Positions 1 through 11,396 of a stretch of 64,000 bases of DNA are shown here, in pieces; the first letter of the stretch is position 1, and each line of letters opens with the position of its first letter. The notes below the pieces were generated by a model. That model ran no database searches and was not told where the DNA came from. It was given only the letters and a program-made list of their open reading frames with translations. The translations under genes and the position numbers were made by a program. Source of the stretch: Garcia nutans (Eukaryota; Streptophyta; Magnoliopsida; Malpighiales; Euphorbiaceae); NCBI GenBank assembly GCA_947685225.1, contig CANTUV010000012.1, positions 3,348,001-3,412,000 on the forward strand. Direction: 5' to 3'.

Positions 1-1054
1 TTTTGTTAAAAATTTTATTTATTTATATTCACTTTGACCGCATTTATTTTATAAATCAAAATAAAATTTAGAAACATGTTGAAAAATTATTCTTTTTGAT
101 GAATATAAAATAAATATTTATAAGTTTATTTATTTATATTTAATTATTTAATTTTAATAGCAAACTTATAATTAATTTTTTATTAAAAAGTCTCTATATA
201 TTGTATCTTAACAAAATAAATATTTATGTAATATATTTTCCATGTAAATAAATATTTTATATATTTTATTGTATTTTGTATCTATAATATATATTTTATT
301 GTATTTTGTATCTATAATATATATTATATATATTATTGGTATATTTAAAATATATTATCGTTAATTCTTCTCATTAGTTATATAATAATATTAATTTTCC
401 CAATGGCAATTTGCTTGTATATATTAAAACACCTCCCAAGAAGAATAGTTAAATTCCAAAAAGACCAACCATTTTCTTTGAATTTTTTAATTTTATCTCC
501 TTTTTTTTCTTTTTGTTTCTTTTTTTATTTTACTTTTTTCAACATTTATTTCTATTTTGATTGTTTTTTGTTGCCTCAAAGATAAATGTTTTTTATTTAT
601 TTTAATTGATTTCCACCCAATTGAATATTAAAGAATAATTTGAGTAATTAATTTAATAAATTAAAAATATCATTTAATAGTATAATGATAATTACTATAT
701 ATATTATAATATATACATTAAATACTAAATTAATAGAATAAATTTAATATTAATTTTTATTTTTATAATAATTTTATTAAAAATTCTCATATTAATATTA
801 AGTACTCTCTCTGTTCATAAATACAAGTCATTTTAAGATTTTTACATAATAATTAAGAAAATTAAATAATAATTTATTTTGTATAATCATTTGACTAAAT
901 TTTCATTCTTCTTTAATCTATTATTCATTAAAAATTATAGAAATTTAGAAAAATTAAAGCATTAAATTTAATTTTCTAAAAATTATAGAGTGATAAATTT
1001 GAAATAAATGTTATAAATAATCTTAATTTTTATAAAATAATAATTATTTATAAA
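1..1054. other. AT-rich intergenic spacer
   Basis: No gene is visible. Positions 261-320 hold a perfect 2 x 30-bp tandem duplication. Positions 803-836 resemble one end of a Stowaway-type MITE (tactctctctgttcataaat), but no matching second end was found. The rest is A/T homopolymer and short AT repeats. Confidence 0.6.
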
Positions 1055-1759
1055 TAAAATTTAGGCTAAATAATTATAAAGTCTCTGAAATTTTACATAT
1101 TACACTAGTTAGTTTTTGTATTTTCAACATCTAATTTTTGCATTCCTCTATTTTCAAAAATTAAATTGTTTAGTCATTATGTTAATATTTTTCTCCTAAA
1201 ATATTAGTTAACTACTTTGATATTATAAAATAATTTTTTTACTCTTCCTTTATATATATTTTTCTTTGTTATTTATTAAGTCATATTTATTTTTAATTTT
1301 ATTTATATCTCTTATATATAATTTATTTTAATTTTATAAATATTATTAAAAAATAATTTTAAATAATACGAATAATATCTTTTATTATTTTGCAGACAAT
1401 CCATATATATCATTTATTTTAATTTTATAGATATTATTAAAAAAATAATTTTAAATAATACAAATAATGTCTTTTATTATTTTACAGACGATCTATATAT
1501 AAAATAAAATTAAATATAAAATAAACTTAATAAATAACAAAGATAAATATATATATATATATAAAGAAAGTATAAAAAGTTATTTTATAATATTAAAGTA
1601 GTTGACTAATGATTTTAGAATGAAAATATTGACAAAAGAACTAAACAGTTTAATTTTTAAAAATACAGAGATACAAAAATTAAATATTAAAAATACAGAG
1701 ATTAACTAGTGCAATATGCAAAACCTCGGAGATTTTATAATTATTTAGCTTAAAATTTA
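1055..1759. mobile_element. Mutator-like foldback MITE with 9-bp target duplication
   Basis: The two halves are long imperfect reverse complements. The left arm starts ggctaaataattataaa at 1064, and the right arm, read on the other strand from 1750, starts agctaaataattataaa. The arms extend through most of the element. Both sides carry the same 9-mer taaaattta (1055-1063 and 1751-1759), the duplication length typical of Mutator-like elements. The centre holds two similar ~110-bp blocks (about 1305-1410 and 1410-1515), so the interior is itself duplicated. No transposase is encoded, so it is non-autonomous. The flanks are AT-rich, so the target duplication is good but not conclusive evidence. 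Confidence 0.7.
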
Positions 1760-2909
1760 TCATTTTAAAGTAATCTATTTTTGTAAAATATACATAATAT
1801 ATATATTATTATACACTATACTAAAATTCCTCTAGAAATAAATAGTAAATTTTCACTTAAACCATTTTTATTTTTTGATTTTCTAATTTTATCATCTTTC
1901 TATTTTTTTTTTATCTTTTGTTTGAATTATTTTTTTTTAACTCAGAATTGTTTCCTTTATTTCTTCATTTTGTATTGTACATTTAATAAAAAACAATGCA
2001 TGGTCCTTTTGGAACTTTATTTTTACTTTTTTTATTCTTTATTTTCCTTTTTTATTAGTTGTTTTTATATTTTTTATGCTTTTGACCTTTTTATTCTTTT
2101 TTTTATTTTTTATCTTTATTTTTATTGACTAAAGTAAAACAATCAAATAACTTAAATATAGTCTTTTTATTTTTATTTTAATTCTTAATGGACATTAGGA
2201 GTCATAATTTTTAAAATGATGACTTTTAAAATTTTTAATTTTTTAATATTATTTTATTTTAATTTTTATATTGATAATATAAATTTAATTATCTTAAAAA
2301 TAATTTAAAATTATCATATTATTAATTATAATTACATTTAGAACTTTATATTATTTGATTTTATTTTTGATATTATTTTTTACCTATTTAAATATATTTT
2401 TATTATACCAAATTAATTTAAATTTCAATATATTTATTTTTCTACTACTTTATATTTTGTTTATTCATATTATTTTTAGATAAATTCATTATTTTTTACT
2501 AAAAAAAATTAAAAATTTTATTTATCCTTTTTCATATATTAACGTACTTTTTATATAAAATTCATATAATAGTAAATTTAATATAGTTATATAATATATT
2601 TTTAATTTTTAAATGGCTAATATAGTCATTAAATTTTAGCATATATAATTAATAATATATAAAATATAAAAAATAAAAAATATATAGAAATATGAATAAT
2701 ATAGAAAAAATCTACACTCAAATTAATAATTTTTAATTAGATAATTGAATAATATATTATTTTTTTATTCTTATTTATTTATAATATTTAATATTATATT
2801 AGATAATATTAATAATAAATTATTAAAATATTTCTATTATTATACAATTTTGACCATTATATTTTAAAAATTTACCTCCCCCGACATGATTTTTCCAGCT
2901 TGTAGGTAC
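1760..2909. other. AT-rich intergenic spacer
   Basis: No gene, RNA or clear repeat is visible. The open frame near 1922-2128 is a T-rich low-complexity translation (Phe/Tyr/Leu) and is not a credible gene. Confidence 0.6.
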
Positions 2910-3512
2910 TAAGAGCACCTCTAATAAAGAGAGACTATTGAATCCCATTCATATGCCACATCGACATAAAGTGTGACTCAACTAAAAATAAAATATGATC
3001 CTCTAATGGTGAGGGCAAGTCTTATTTTAATGTGTCTTATTTTTATATTTATTTTATTTTTAATAATTAAATTTTAGAAAATAATTTATTTTATAATAGA
3101 ATAATAAAATTATTTAGTTATGTTAATAATTTATTTAATTATTTTTTATTAAATTAATTTTTAATTATATAAAATATTAAAAAAATTTAAACTATTTTAA
3201 TTAAAAATTAATTCTCAATAAATTAAAAATTAAATTTCAATAATACATAAAAATGTTGTATTTTATTTTTTAATTTAAATTATTTTTTATAAATAAAAAA
3301 TGCTGTCAAAAAAATAAAAAATTAAATTTTATTTTTTATAATAAAAGGCTGTTATTTATTGGAGTGGCAAAACCAAGGAGGGACAAACATGGGACGTCCC
3401 AAAATGGGACTTGCTTGCTTCGTTTATTGGAGCAGCAAAAACCAAGGAGGGACGTCCCATGGTGGGACTTTAAAATTTTGTCTTATTTGACTTTGGCTCT
3501 AATAGATTCTTA
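2910..3512. mobile_element. Probable PIF/Harbinger-like MITE
   Basis: The left end reads taagagcacctctaataa and the right end, on the other strand, taagaatctattagagcc. These imperfect terminal repeats are framed by TAA/TTA, as in Harbinger-type MITEs. Just inside the right end a motif is repeated twice (ttattggagYRGCAAAAcca plus aggaggga, about 3356-3385 and 3424-3452), followed by the related gggacgtccca palindromes. There is no coding capacity. The family is assigned from end structure only. Confidence 0.45.
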
Positions 3513-4552
3513 ACTCACTTTTAAATGAAATATTAAAAATTTAAAAATAATGAGTGTATTTAAATATCAACAAATAAATTTTTTTTATCTTAATTAAAAT
3601 ATTATAATTGTACCAACTCATTTTAAATCTTAATATATTTTTTTTTGGCCTTTTACTACTTTTATATTTTTCTTCTTTGATATTATTTGAAGATAAATTT
3701 ATAATTTTTTTCTATAAAAAAATAACAAATAACAAATTTTCACTAATTCTTTATTAAAATTACTATTTTTAATTATTTTTAATTTTTCAATTGAAGAAAT
3801 ATGATTAAAAATTAATATTGTAATCATTCTTTTTAATTAATAAATTTTTGAATAAACTTTAAAAAAATATCTTAATATGTTAAATATATTTTATTATAAA
3901 TATTATTATAATATGTGGATATGAAAATTTTTTATCCTATGTACATTTATATACATTATACTATTTTTATAAAATAATTGTATTAGTGTATAAATTTTTT
4001 CTATAATAATATGAAATATCATAAATCGTAGCGTAACACATGCTTGTTATTGCTTGTTAGATATTAAATACATACAAAATACCTTCTTTTTTTCTTCACT
4101 ATGTGCCGCCTAAAAAAAAAGAAAAAAAGAAAAAATTTGAGAAAATTTGAGAGAAAATATAAAATATTTAATTATATGTTGGATCCATTTTTTATATTTA
4201 TTATTGATATTTTTTGGATTTAACCATAATAATTGATAATTATTTTTAAAATATTTATTGTTAAATACTATAAATTGTGTGTTTATATATGTATAATTAA
4301 AAATTATGATATATTTCTTAAAAATATAAAACAAGTTTTTTAAAAAATATAAAATTAAACTTAAAAATAATTTTTTAGTTTTGTAAGATAAAAAAACTAA
4401 AAAATTAGTATAAATAAAAATAATTAACGGATTAATCCCCAAAATATTAACCAACTTTAATTTAATAAATTTTCTATTTTAAAAATTTAATTGGTGGCTT
4501 TAATTCGAAACTTTAAGTCTAAAAAAATTTAAAAATAATAATATTAGAGTTA
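3513..4552. other. AT-rich intergenic spacer
   Basis: No gene is supported. A 114-codon frame on the minus strand (4110-4454) is rich in Asn, Lys, Ile and Phe and is best explained by base composition. No conserved motif was seen. Confidence 0.6.
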
Positions 4553-4697
4553 TGTAAAATTCTATTTTGGACCATATGCATGTGCACCCAACCAATAAAA
4601 CTTAAGTAAATAAATTTATTTTTCTTATTATCTCTTATTCAACAATTTATTATTGGATAAATGCACATACTCTGAATCTATGATAGAATTTTTACTG
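4553..4697. mobile_element. Short MITE-like inverted repeat
   Basis: The left side (taaaattctattttggacc, then atgtgcac and ccaataaa) is mirrored at the right by ttattattgg, atgcacat and tagaattttta. The result is a ~145-bp imperfect palindrome. A related half-end (tgcacatac followed by tagaatttt) recurs at about 48571-48602. No target duplication could be fixed. Confidence 0.4.
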
Positions 4698-4744
4698 CAT
4701 TTATATTATAAGTTGAATTGTAGTAATTAAGAGTAGAATTAATT

Positions 4745-4928
4745 AAAGAGAAATGTCAAATATAGTCACTTTGGAGAGTGACTGTTTAACAATCTCTCTC
4801 GTTAGCTAGAAAATATTTATTATATCTTTATTTATTAAGAAATATGTTATAATAAATATTTTTTAGTCAATGAAAGGGAGATTGTTGAACAGTCACCCTT
4901 TAAAGTGACTGTGATTAGCATTTCTTTT
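4745..4928. mobile_element. MITE family A, copy 1
   Basis: This ~180-bp element has terminal inverted repeats: agaaatgtcaaatatagtca at the left and, on the other strand from the right, agaaatgctaatcacagtca. Internally, gtgactgtttaacaatctct is mirrored by agagattgttgaacagtcac-like sequence. The core contains aaaatatttattata and its complement. A second, more diverged copy lies at 32021-32217. It has no coding capacity. The flanks read ttaattaaa on both sides and may include a target duplication. Confidence 0.6.
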
Positions 4929-5513
4929 AATTAAAAGATTTTTTTCTCATTAAAAAATAATGAAGTTATTAGATTCACTCCATACAAATATAGGACACAT
5001 GCATGAATCTTAATATATATATATATATAAATTTTATGAATATGGAAATATTAATTGAAGATGGAGCCATTAATGGAATAGAAATACTTGAGGAACAAAT
5101 AGTAATATAATTTCTATTAAAGATACAAACCAATAATAACAACATATTATTTCATAACAACAAACTACAGCCCATGGGTCTTTCCTGAACTCGACACACT
5201 ATAGGAACGTTTGCGCCAAGCTACCCTTATTATTTTATTTTGTTTTTTATTAACAAACTGGAGAATACAAATGAAGTTGAAGCAATTTCATGCCTTAGAA
5301 TTCCAAGGAAAACAATCATTGAAAATTTGTTTATCATCATTCCACATATAAGGGCCTTTAGGTTTAACAATCCAGAACAGTGATTGTGAGAACATTTGTA
5401 TTTGTCTCTTTTTATTGAATAAATATCAAACCAATGGAAATTACCTTTCCAAGCAAAGGAGCAATAGAACAATGTGTTATCCATATAATTGGGACGAAAT
5501 CTAAAGCTTATAT

Positions 5514-6175
5514 TGTTGGAAAATATCAACCATTTAGTATTTTTTTGACTAATTAAAAAAAATAAATTAAGATAAAAATGGTTGTTGGCCTAATTAAGTT
5601 AGGCCAACAACATCATGGGAAGACATATATATATAGTCTTCCCCTTATTCTTCAAAATACAATTTTAGAGGAAAATATTAGAGAAAATTATGAGAGAGAG
5701 AGAGAATTATTTTGAGAGTGACAAAATAGTGAAGTAGTTTAATTTTGGGAGTGATTGAAAAACACTTGAGTGCCACTATTTTGGGTTTATCTCAATTGTA
5801 ATAATTATAACTCTAGAAATATTTCTAGAGAAGTCTCTCTTGTAAGCCTACTATTTTTAATAGTGGAAGAATATTTTTCAAAATTTGTCCCGTGGACGTA
5901 ACCCAAAGTAAAAAGGTGAACCACATTAAATCTGGTGTGTTATTTTGTCTCAATTTTATAGCTATTATCAAGGGTAGTTATTTTGTTATATTGTGCTATT
6001 AATTATTCGAGTGAAATTCTGTCTAAGGATACTGAATTTTAAGCCGAACCGTCTGTGACCACTCCAGCTTTTCCTGAAAATTTTCTTGATATTTATTTTT
6101 AGTACAATATTTCATACACTATTTACTTGTATAATAATAAGTAATTTGCGTGCTATTTATTTCCGCTGCACAACA
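5514..6175 (+). repeat. 5' LTR of Copia 1
   Basis: This 662-bp terminal repeat starts TG and ends CA. It includes an 11-bp inverted motif around gttggcctaa...ttaggccaac, a gagagagagaga run and a TATA-like tatatatata stretch near 5625. Its partner is at 10230-10888. Confidence 0.92.
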
Positions 6176-6177
6176 AG

Positions 6178-6195
6178 TGGTATCAGAGTTGTGGT
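6178..6195 (+). other. Primer-binding site of Copia 1
   Basis: The sequence tggtatcagag lies two bases past the 5' LTR. It is complementary to the 3' end of plant initiator methionine tRNA, the usual Copia primer. Confidence 0.8.
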
Positions 6196-6237
6196 TCAAG
6201 CACAAAGTATTGGAGTTAACCTCTTTGCATTAAAGAG

Positions 6238-9200
6238 ATGGAGACAAAGATAAATAAGATGATCAGCCTAAATGGCTCGAATTACCACATATGGAGAAAC
6301 AAAATGAAGGATCTCCTATTTGTGATGAAAATGCATTTGCCTGTGTTCACCACATCAAAACCTGATAAGAAATCAGATGAAGACTGAAAGTTCGAGCATG
6401 AGCAAGTGTGTGGTTTTATCCGACAGTTTGTTGAAGACAATGTGTATAATCACATTTGTAAAGAGACTCATGCTAGATCCCTATGGGAGAAGCTTGAAAA
6501 GTTATATGCTTCTAAAACAGAGAATAACAAGTTCTCTATTTGACTAAATTGGTCAAAATTAGTTACCGAGAAGATACATCTTTGGCGGATCACTTGAATG
6601 AATTTCAAGGTTTTGTGGACCAGATGTCAGGAATGGGCATAAAATTTGATGATGAAGTGCTCAGTCTTTTACTACTTTCCTCTCTGCCAGAGTCTTGGGA
6701 GACTTTGAAGATTTCCATCACTAATTCAGCAGTTGATGGTTTTTTTAGTTTGGAATCCGTCAAGAGTTCAATTATGAATGAAGAGATGAGAATGAGATCT
6801 CAAAATTCAGTATCTACATCTCAGCCAGATGTTTTGTTTACTGATTCTAGAGGGAGAAGCAAGTTCAGGGGTTCAAATATCAAAGATAAAAGCCGAGAAA
6901 AATCAAACAAATATGCAAATGTTGAATGCCATTACTGTAAAAATAAGGGACATATCAAGAAATTCTGTCGAAAGTTCAAACATGAGAAGAACAAAGGCAA
7001 AGAAATTAAGCGAGATCATAGCAGTGATGATGAACGAGAAACCACGGCTACCACCATTGAAGAATTTCATGTTATTTCTTATGATAATGATGTGAATATT
7101 GCATCCAGTGAATTGGACTGGGTAGGTGATAGTGGTGCCACCATTCATGCCACATCAATTAAAGAATTTTTCTCAACATATAAACAAGGAGATTTTAGTG
7201 TTGTCAAAATGGGAGACAATGGTATAGCCAAGATCATCGGCAGAGGTGATATTTGTTTAAAGACAGAAAATAGGATAAGGTTATTTTTGAAAGATGTCAG
7301 ACATGTTCCCAAGGATGGTCAATGGGATAAGGTTTCAGCAGTACTTTCAAGGATGGTCAATGGAAATTTACTAAAGGCTCCTTGGTATATGGAAAAGGTA
7401 AAAAGTGCTCCAAGCTATATGTGATGTAAGCAAAGCTCTCCAGTGATTCTGTGAATGCAGTGGAGAAAGAAAATATGACTGAATTATGGCATAGAAGACT
7501 CAGTCATATGGGCGAGAAAGGGATGGCACAATTGGTAAAGAAGAATGTATTGTCTGGAGTTGATAAAGTGGATTTGAAGAAATGTGCTGACTGTCTGGCT
7601 GGAAAACAAAAAAGAGTTGCTTTCAAAGGTTCCACTCCTTCCAGAATGAAGAATGTATTGGATCTTATTCACTCAGATCTGTGTGGACCAATGTCAAAGT
7701 CACTTGGTGGTGCTCAATACTTTGTGACTTTCATTGATGATCATTCAAGGAAAATATGGGTATATACTTTGAAGTCAAAAGACCAAGTAATAGACGTGTT
7801 CAAGCAATTTCATGCCTTTGTTGAAAGGGAGACTGGGAGCGGTTAAAATGCATTCGGAGAGACAATGGTGGAGAATACATTGGATCATTTGATGCCTACT
7901 ACAAGGAGTATGGTATCTGACATCAAACAACACCTCTAAAAATGCCACAATTGAACAGTTTAGCGGAGAGGATGAACAGGACTTTGATGGAGAGAATTAG
8001 ATGTTTGCTCTCACATTCAAAGTTGCCTAAGATTTTTTGGGGTGAAGCTCTGTACGCTGTAGTACATGTACTCAATTTTTCACCATGTGTTCCTCTTTAA
8101 TATAATACACTAGAAAAGATGTGGTCAAGAAAGGATGTTTCCTATAATCATTTGAGGGTGTTTGGTTGCAAAGCTTTTATGCACATTCCTAAGGATGAGA
8201 GGTCAAAGCTTGATGTCAAGGCACGTGAATGTGTATTTATTGGTTATGGTCAAGATCATGATCAGCTTGGCTACAGATTTTATGATCCAGTTCAGAAAAA
8301 GCTTCTTAGAAGCCGTGATGTCATATTTGTTGAAGATCAAACCATTGAAGACATTAACAAAGTGAAAAGGGATATTCCTGAATCCAATGGTGATTCAACA
8401 AACTTAAAGCTAGTTCCTCCAAAGGCGGTGCCAAGATAAGTTGGAAATGATATCCAAAATTGTCAGCCAGAAAATGCTGACATCGATGCTCCCACAGAGG
8501 TCCAATCGGATGATGATGAGGACCAGATTGAAAATCAGCCACCACCACCAGTAGAAGTTCCTCAGGTTCCATTGAGGAGATCTACTAGAACTCGACAACT
8601 TTCTACTAGATACTTAAATGATCAGTACGTGTTACTTACTGATGGGGAGAACCTGAGGATTACCAAGAAGCTATGGCATATGAGAATAGGAAGAAATAGA
8701 TTAAAGCCATGCAAGATGAGATAAAATCATTGCATGATAATAAAAAATTTTGAGCTTGTGAAGTTGCCAACAGGCAAGAGGGTTTGAAGAATAAATGGGT
8801 GTTCAAGATAAAGCATGATGAACACAGTTTCCAGCCATAATTCAAAGCCAGATTAGTTGTTAAGGGATTCAGCCAAAGGAAAGGGATTGACTTTGATGAG
8901 ATTTTTTTACTAGTGGTGAAAATGACATCCATTCGTACAGTATTGGGATTAGCTGCAAGTCTCGACTTGGAGATTGAGTAGATGGATGTAAAGACTGCCT
9001 TCCTTCATGGTGACTTGGAGGAAGAGATATACATGGAATAACCAGAGGGTTTCAAAGAAAAAGGAAAAGAGGATTATGTTTGCAAGTTAAAGAAAAGCTT
9101 GTATGGCTTGAAGCAGGCACCGAGACAGCGGTACAAGAAGTTTGAGTCAGTTATGGGGGAGCAAGGCTATAAAAAGACCTCTTCAGATCACTGTGTATCT

Positions 9201-10220
9201 GTGAAGAAATTCTCCCATGATGATTTTATAATTCTGTTACTCTATGTGGATGACATGTTAATCATTGGCTAAAACATTTTCAGTATTAACAATCTGAAGA
9301 AGCACGTAAGCAAGTCTTTTGCTATGAAAGACTTAGGGCCAGCAGCACAAATTCTTAGCATGAAGATAATCAGAGATAGATGCACCAAGAAATTGTGGTT
9401 GTCACAGGAGAAGTATATTAAGAAAGTACTTCAAATGTTTAATATGGACAAGGCTAAAGCGATTAGTTGTCTTCTTGCTAATCACTTTAAATTAACTTCA
9501 AAACAATGTCCTTCCATAGATAAAGAGAAAGAAGAGATGGATAGAGTTCCATATGCTTCAGCAATTGGGAGTTTGATATATGACATGGTATGTACACAGC
9601 CAGATATTGCTCACTCAGTGGGAGTAGTAAGTTGGTTCCTTTCTAATCCTGGTAGGAAACATTGGGATGCTATGAAATGGATTCTCAGATATCTCTGTGG
9701 TACTTCCAAAATATGTTTATGTTTTGGTAATGATAAACCTGTGTTAATTGGCTACACAGATGCAGATATGGTAGGCGATGTTGACTAAAAAAAGTCTACA
9801 TCAGGTTATTTGATTTCATTTGCAGGGGGAGCTGTGTCATGGCAATCAAGGTTGCTAAAATGTATTGCTCTCTCAACAACTGAAACAGAATTTATTGCTG
9901 CAACTGAAGCTTGCAAAGAGCTCTTATGGATGAAAAAGTTCTTAGATGAACTTGGATTTCAGCATGATAGATATTCACTTTATTGTGATAGTCAGAACGC
10001 TATCCACCTTGGGAAGAATTTCTCCTTCCACTCAAGATAAAAGCATATTGATGTGAGATACAACTGGATTAGAGATGTATTCGAGAAAAAGCTTTTACAG
10101 CTTGAAAAGATTCATACTGAAGAAAATGGTGCAGACATGTTAACAAAGATTCTACCAAGGAAAAAGTTTGAGTTTTGTCGATCATCTACAAGAATTACAG
10201 TTAATTCATATGGTTGGTAG
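6238..10220 (+). pseudogene. Copia 1 gag-pol polyprotein, decayed
   Basis: The reading begins at ATG 6238 (METKINK, then GSNYHIWRNKMKDLLF). Gag continues to a complete CCHC zinc knuckle (CHYCKNKGHIKKFC, about 6926-6967). The protease motif DSGATIHAT is at about 7127-7153. The integrase zinc region (LWHRRLSHMG with a CADC pair) is at about 7484-7600, and the integrase start LIHSDLCGP at about 7660. RT pieces include DVKTAFLHGDLEEEIYME (about 8985) and LYVDDMLIIG (about 9241). RNase H (AVSWQSRLLKCIALSTTETE) lies at 9826-9885. Stops occur at 6385, in the integrase core, before and after DVKTAFLHG, and after LIIG; most replace Trp or Gln codons. One shift lies near 7320-7380, where a ggatggtcaatgg-type segment is repeated. 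The protein is not functional. Confidence 0.9.
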
Positions 10221-10229
10221 GGGGATAAT
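10212..10229 (+). other. Polypurine tract of Copia 1
   Basis: The purine-rich ggttggtaggggga immediately precedes the 3' LTR at 10230 and overlaps the end of the pol frame. This is the normal plus-strand primer position. Confidence 0.7.
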
Positions 10230-10888
10230 TGTTGGAAAATACCAACCATTTGGTATTTTTTTGACTAATTAAAAAAAATAAATTAAGTTGAAAATGGTTG
10301 TTGGCCTAATTAAGTTAGGCCAACAACCTCATGGGAAGGCCTATATATATGGTCTTCCCCTTCTTCTTCAAAATACAATTTAAGAGGAAAATATTAGAGA
10401 AAATTGTGAGAGAGAGAGAGAGAGAATTATTTGGGGAGTGACAAAATAGTAAAGTAGTTTAATTTTAGGAGTGTTTGGGAAACACTTGAGTACCACTATT
10501 TTGGGTTTATCACAATTGTAATAATTGTACCTCTAGAAATATTTCTAGAAAAGTCTCTCTTATAAACCTACTATTTTTAATAGTGGAAGAATATTTTTCG
10601 GAGTTTGTCCCGTGGACGTAACCCAAAGTAGAAGGGTGAACCACGTTAAATATGGTGTATTATTTTCTCTCAATTTTATAGCTATTATCAAGGGTAGTTG
10701 TTTTGTTATATTGTGCTATTAATTATCCGAGTGAAATTCTATCTAAGAAGACTGAACTTGGACAATCTGTGACCCTCCAGCCTTTTCTGAAAATTTTCTT
10801 GGTATTTATTTTTAGTATAATATTTCATATACTATTTACTTGTATAATAGTAAGTAATTTGCATGCTATTTACTTCCGCTGCACAACA
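10230..10888 (+). repeat. 3' LTR of Copia 1
   Basis: This is the direct repeat of 5514-6175 with scattered substitutions and small indels. It ends gcacaaca, after which the SPH gene resumes at 10889. Confidence 0.92.
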
Positions 10889-11396
10889 CATATAACCATT
10901 GTAAGGGAGAACTCTCATACCCAAATCATCATCCTTTGATTTGCAGTGAATGGTTAGGTCCAATCCTAGACTTAAAACATTTGTGATATTAACTGTTTTT
11001 GTTGGGAAAAAACCAGGCTTCACTGCTACTAATCAGTAACATAAACAACCATAAGCTTCTTATCATGAGACTCATTTTTTTGAAATCTTATACAATCTTT
11101 AGCTATATATATATTTCTGAAATCTTAATAGAATCTTTAGTTGTATATATACACATACGTAGAGTCAGATTAATGCATGTAAAAATGGGAAAGTGATGCT
11201 GTTTTAAAAAGTAGGGGTGTGAATTCTAATCTCACAAATCGAATTTATTAATGATAAATCTTATTAAAAAATACATAATATCTGATACTATTTAGTTGCC
11301 ATATAAAATATCTCATATATTTGGTAGAAAATTTCTCTAGTTTCAGCCTTTTGGCCTGCTCCTTGTTTGCATCCTTGATAGATTAGACAAAGCTGG

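Larger units (their letters stand above)
5514..10888 (+). mobile_element. Copia LTR retrotransposon 1, complete but decayed
   Basis: Two direct LTRs (5514-6175 and 10230-10888) begin tgttggaaaat and end gcacaaca. They differ by a few dozen scattered changes, so this is not a recent insertion. A primer-binding site tggtatcagag (6178) matches the initiator-Met tRNA type, and a purine-rich tract ggtaggggga precedes the 3' LTR. The 5-bp flanks are tatat (5509-5513) and catat (10889-10893), a target duplication with one change. The order gag-protease-integrase-RT-RNase H identifies Copia. Every coding block is interrupted by stops or shifts, so it is not autonomous. Confidence 0.93.
5288..11075 (-). 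pseudogene. Plant self-incompatibility S1-homologue (SPH) gene, split by a Copia element
   Basis: The gene occupies 11075-10889 and 5513-5288, with the Copia element 5514-10888 between. SPH proteins are small secreted Cys-containing proteins named for the poppy S-determinant; most have no known role. The N-terminal half has a start at 11073-11075, a signal-peptide-like stretch (about 20 residues ending SSSEA), then VNITN, GLDLTIHCKSKDDDLG and RVLPYNGY. The other half continues exactly with SFRFRPNY, LFYCSFAWKGNFHWFDIY, KRDKYKCS and, in a shifted frame, FWIVKPKGP and CFPWN. This is the full order of family motifs. Counting one copy of the 5-bp target duplication gives about 135 residues, a normal family length. 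Two more lesions exist: a +1 shift near 10999-11006 just after the signal peptide, and a -1 shift near 5377-5379 before the C-terminal motif. The gene is therefore dead three times over. The family assignment is firm from motif order. Confidence 0.88.

Noticed and set aside
403..585. 60-codon hydrophobic frame
   Set aside because: T-rich low-complexity DNA; Phe/Leu-rich translation with no motif.
1922..2128. 68-codon Phe/Tyr-rich frame
   Set aside because: Explained by a long T-rich run; no gene context.
4110..4454. 114-codon minus-strand frame
   Set aside because: Lys/Asn/Ile/Phe composition expected of AT-rich DNA; no conserved pattern.
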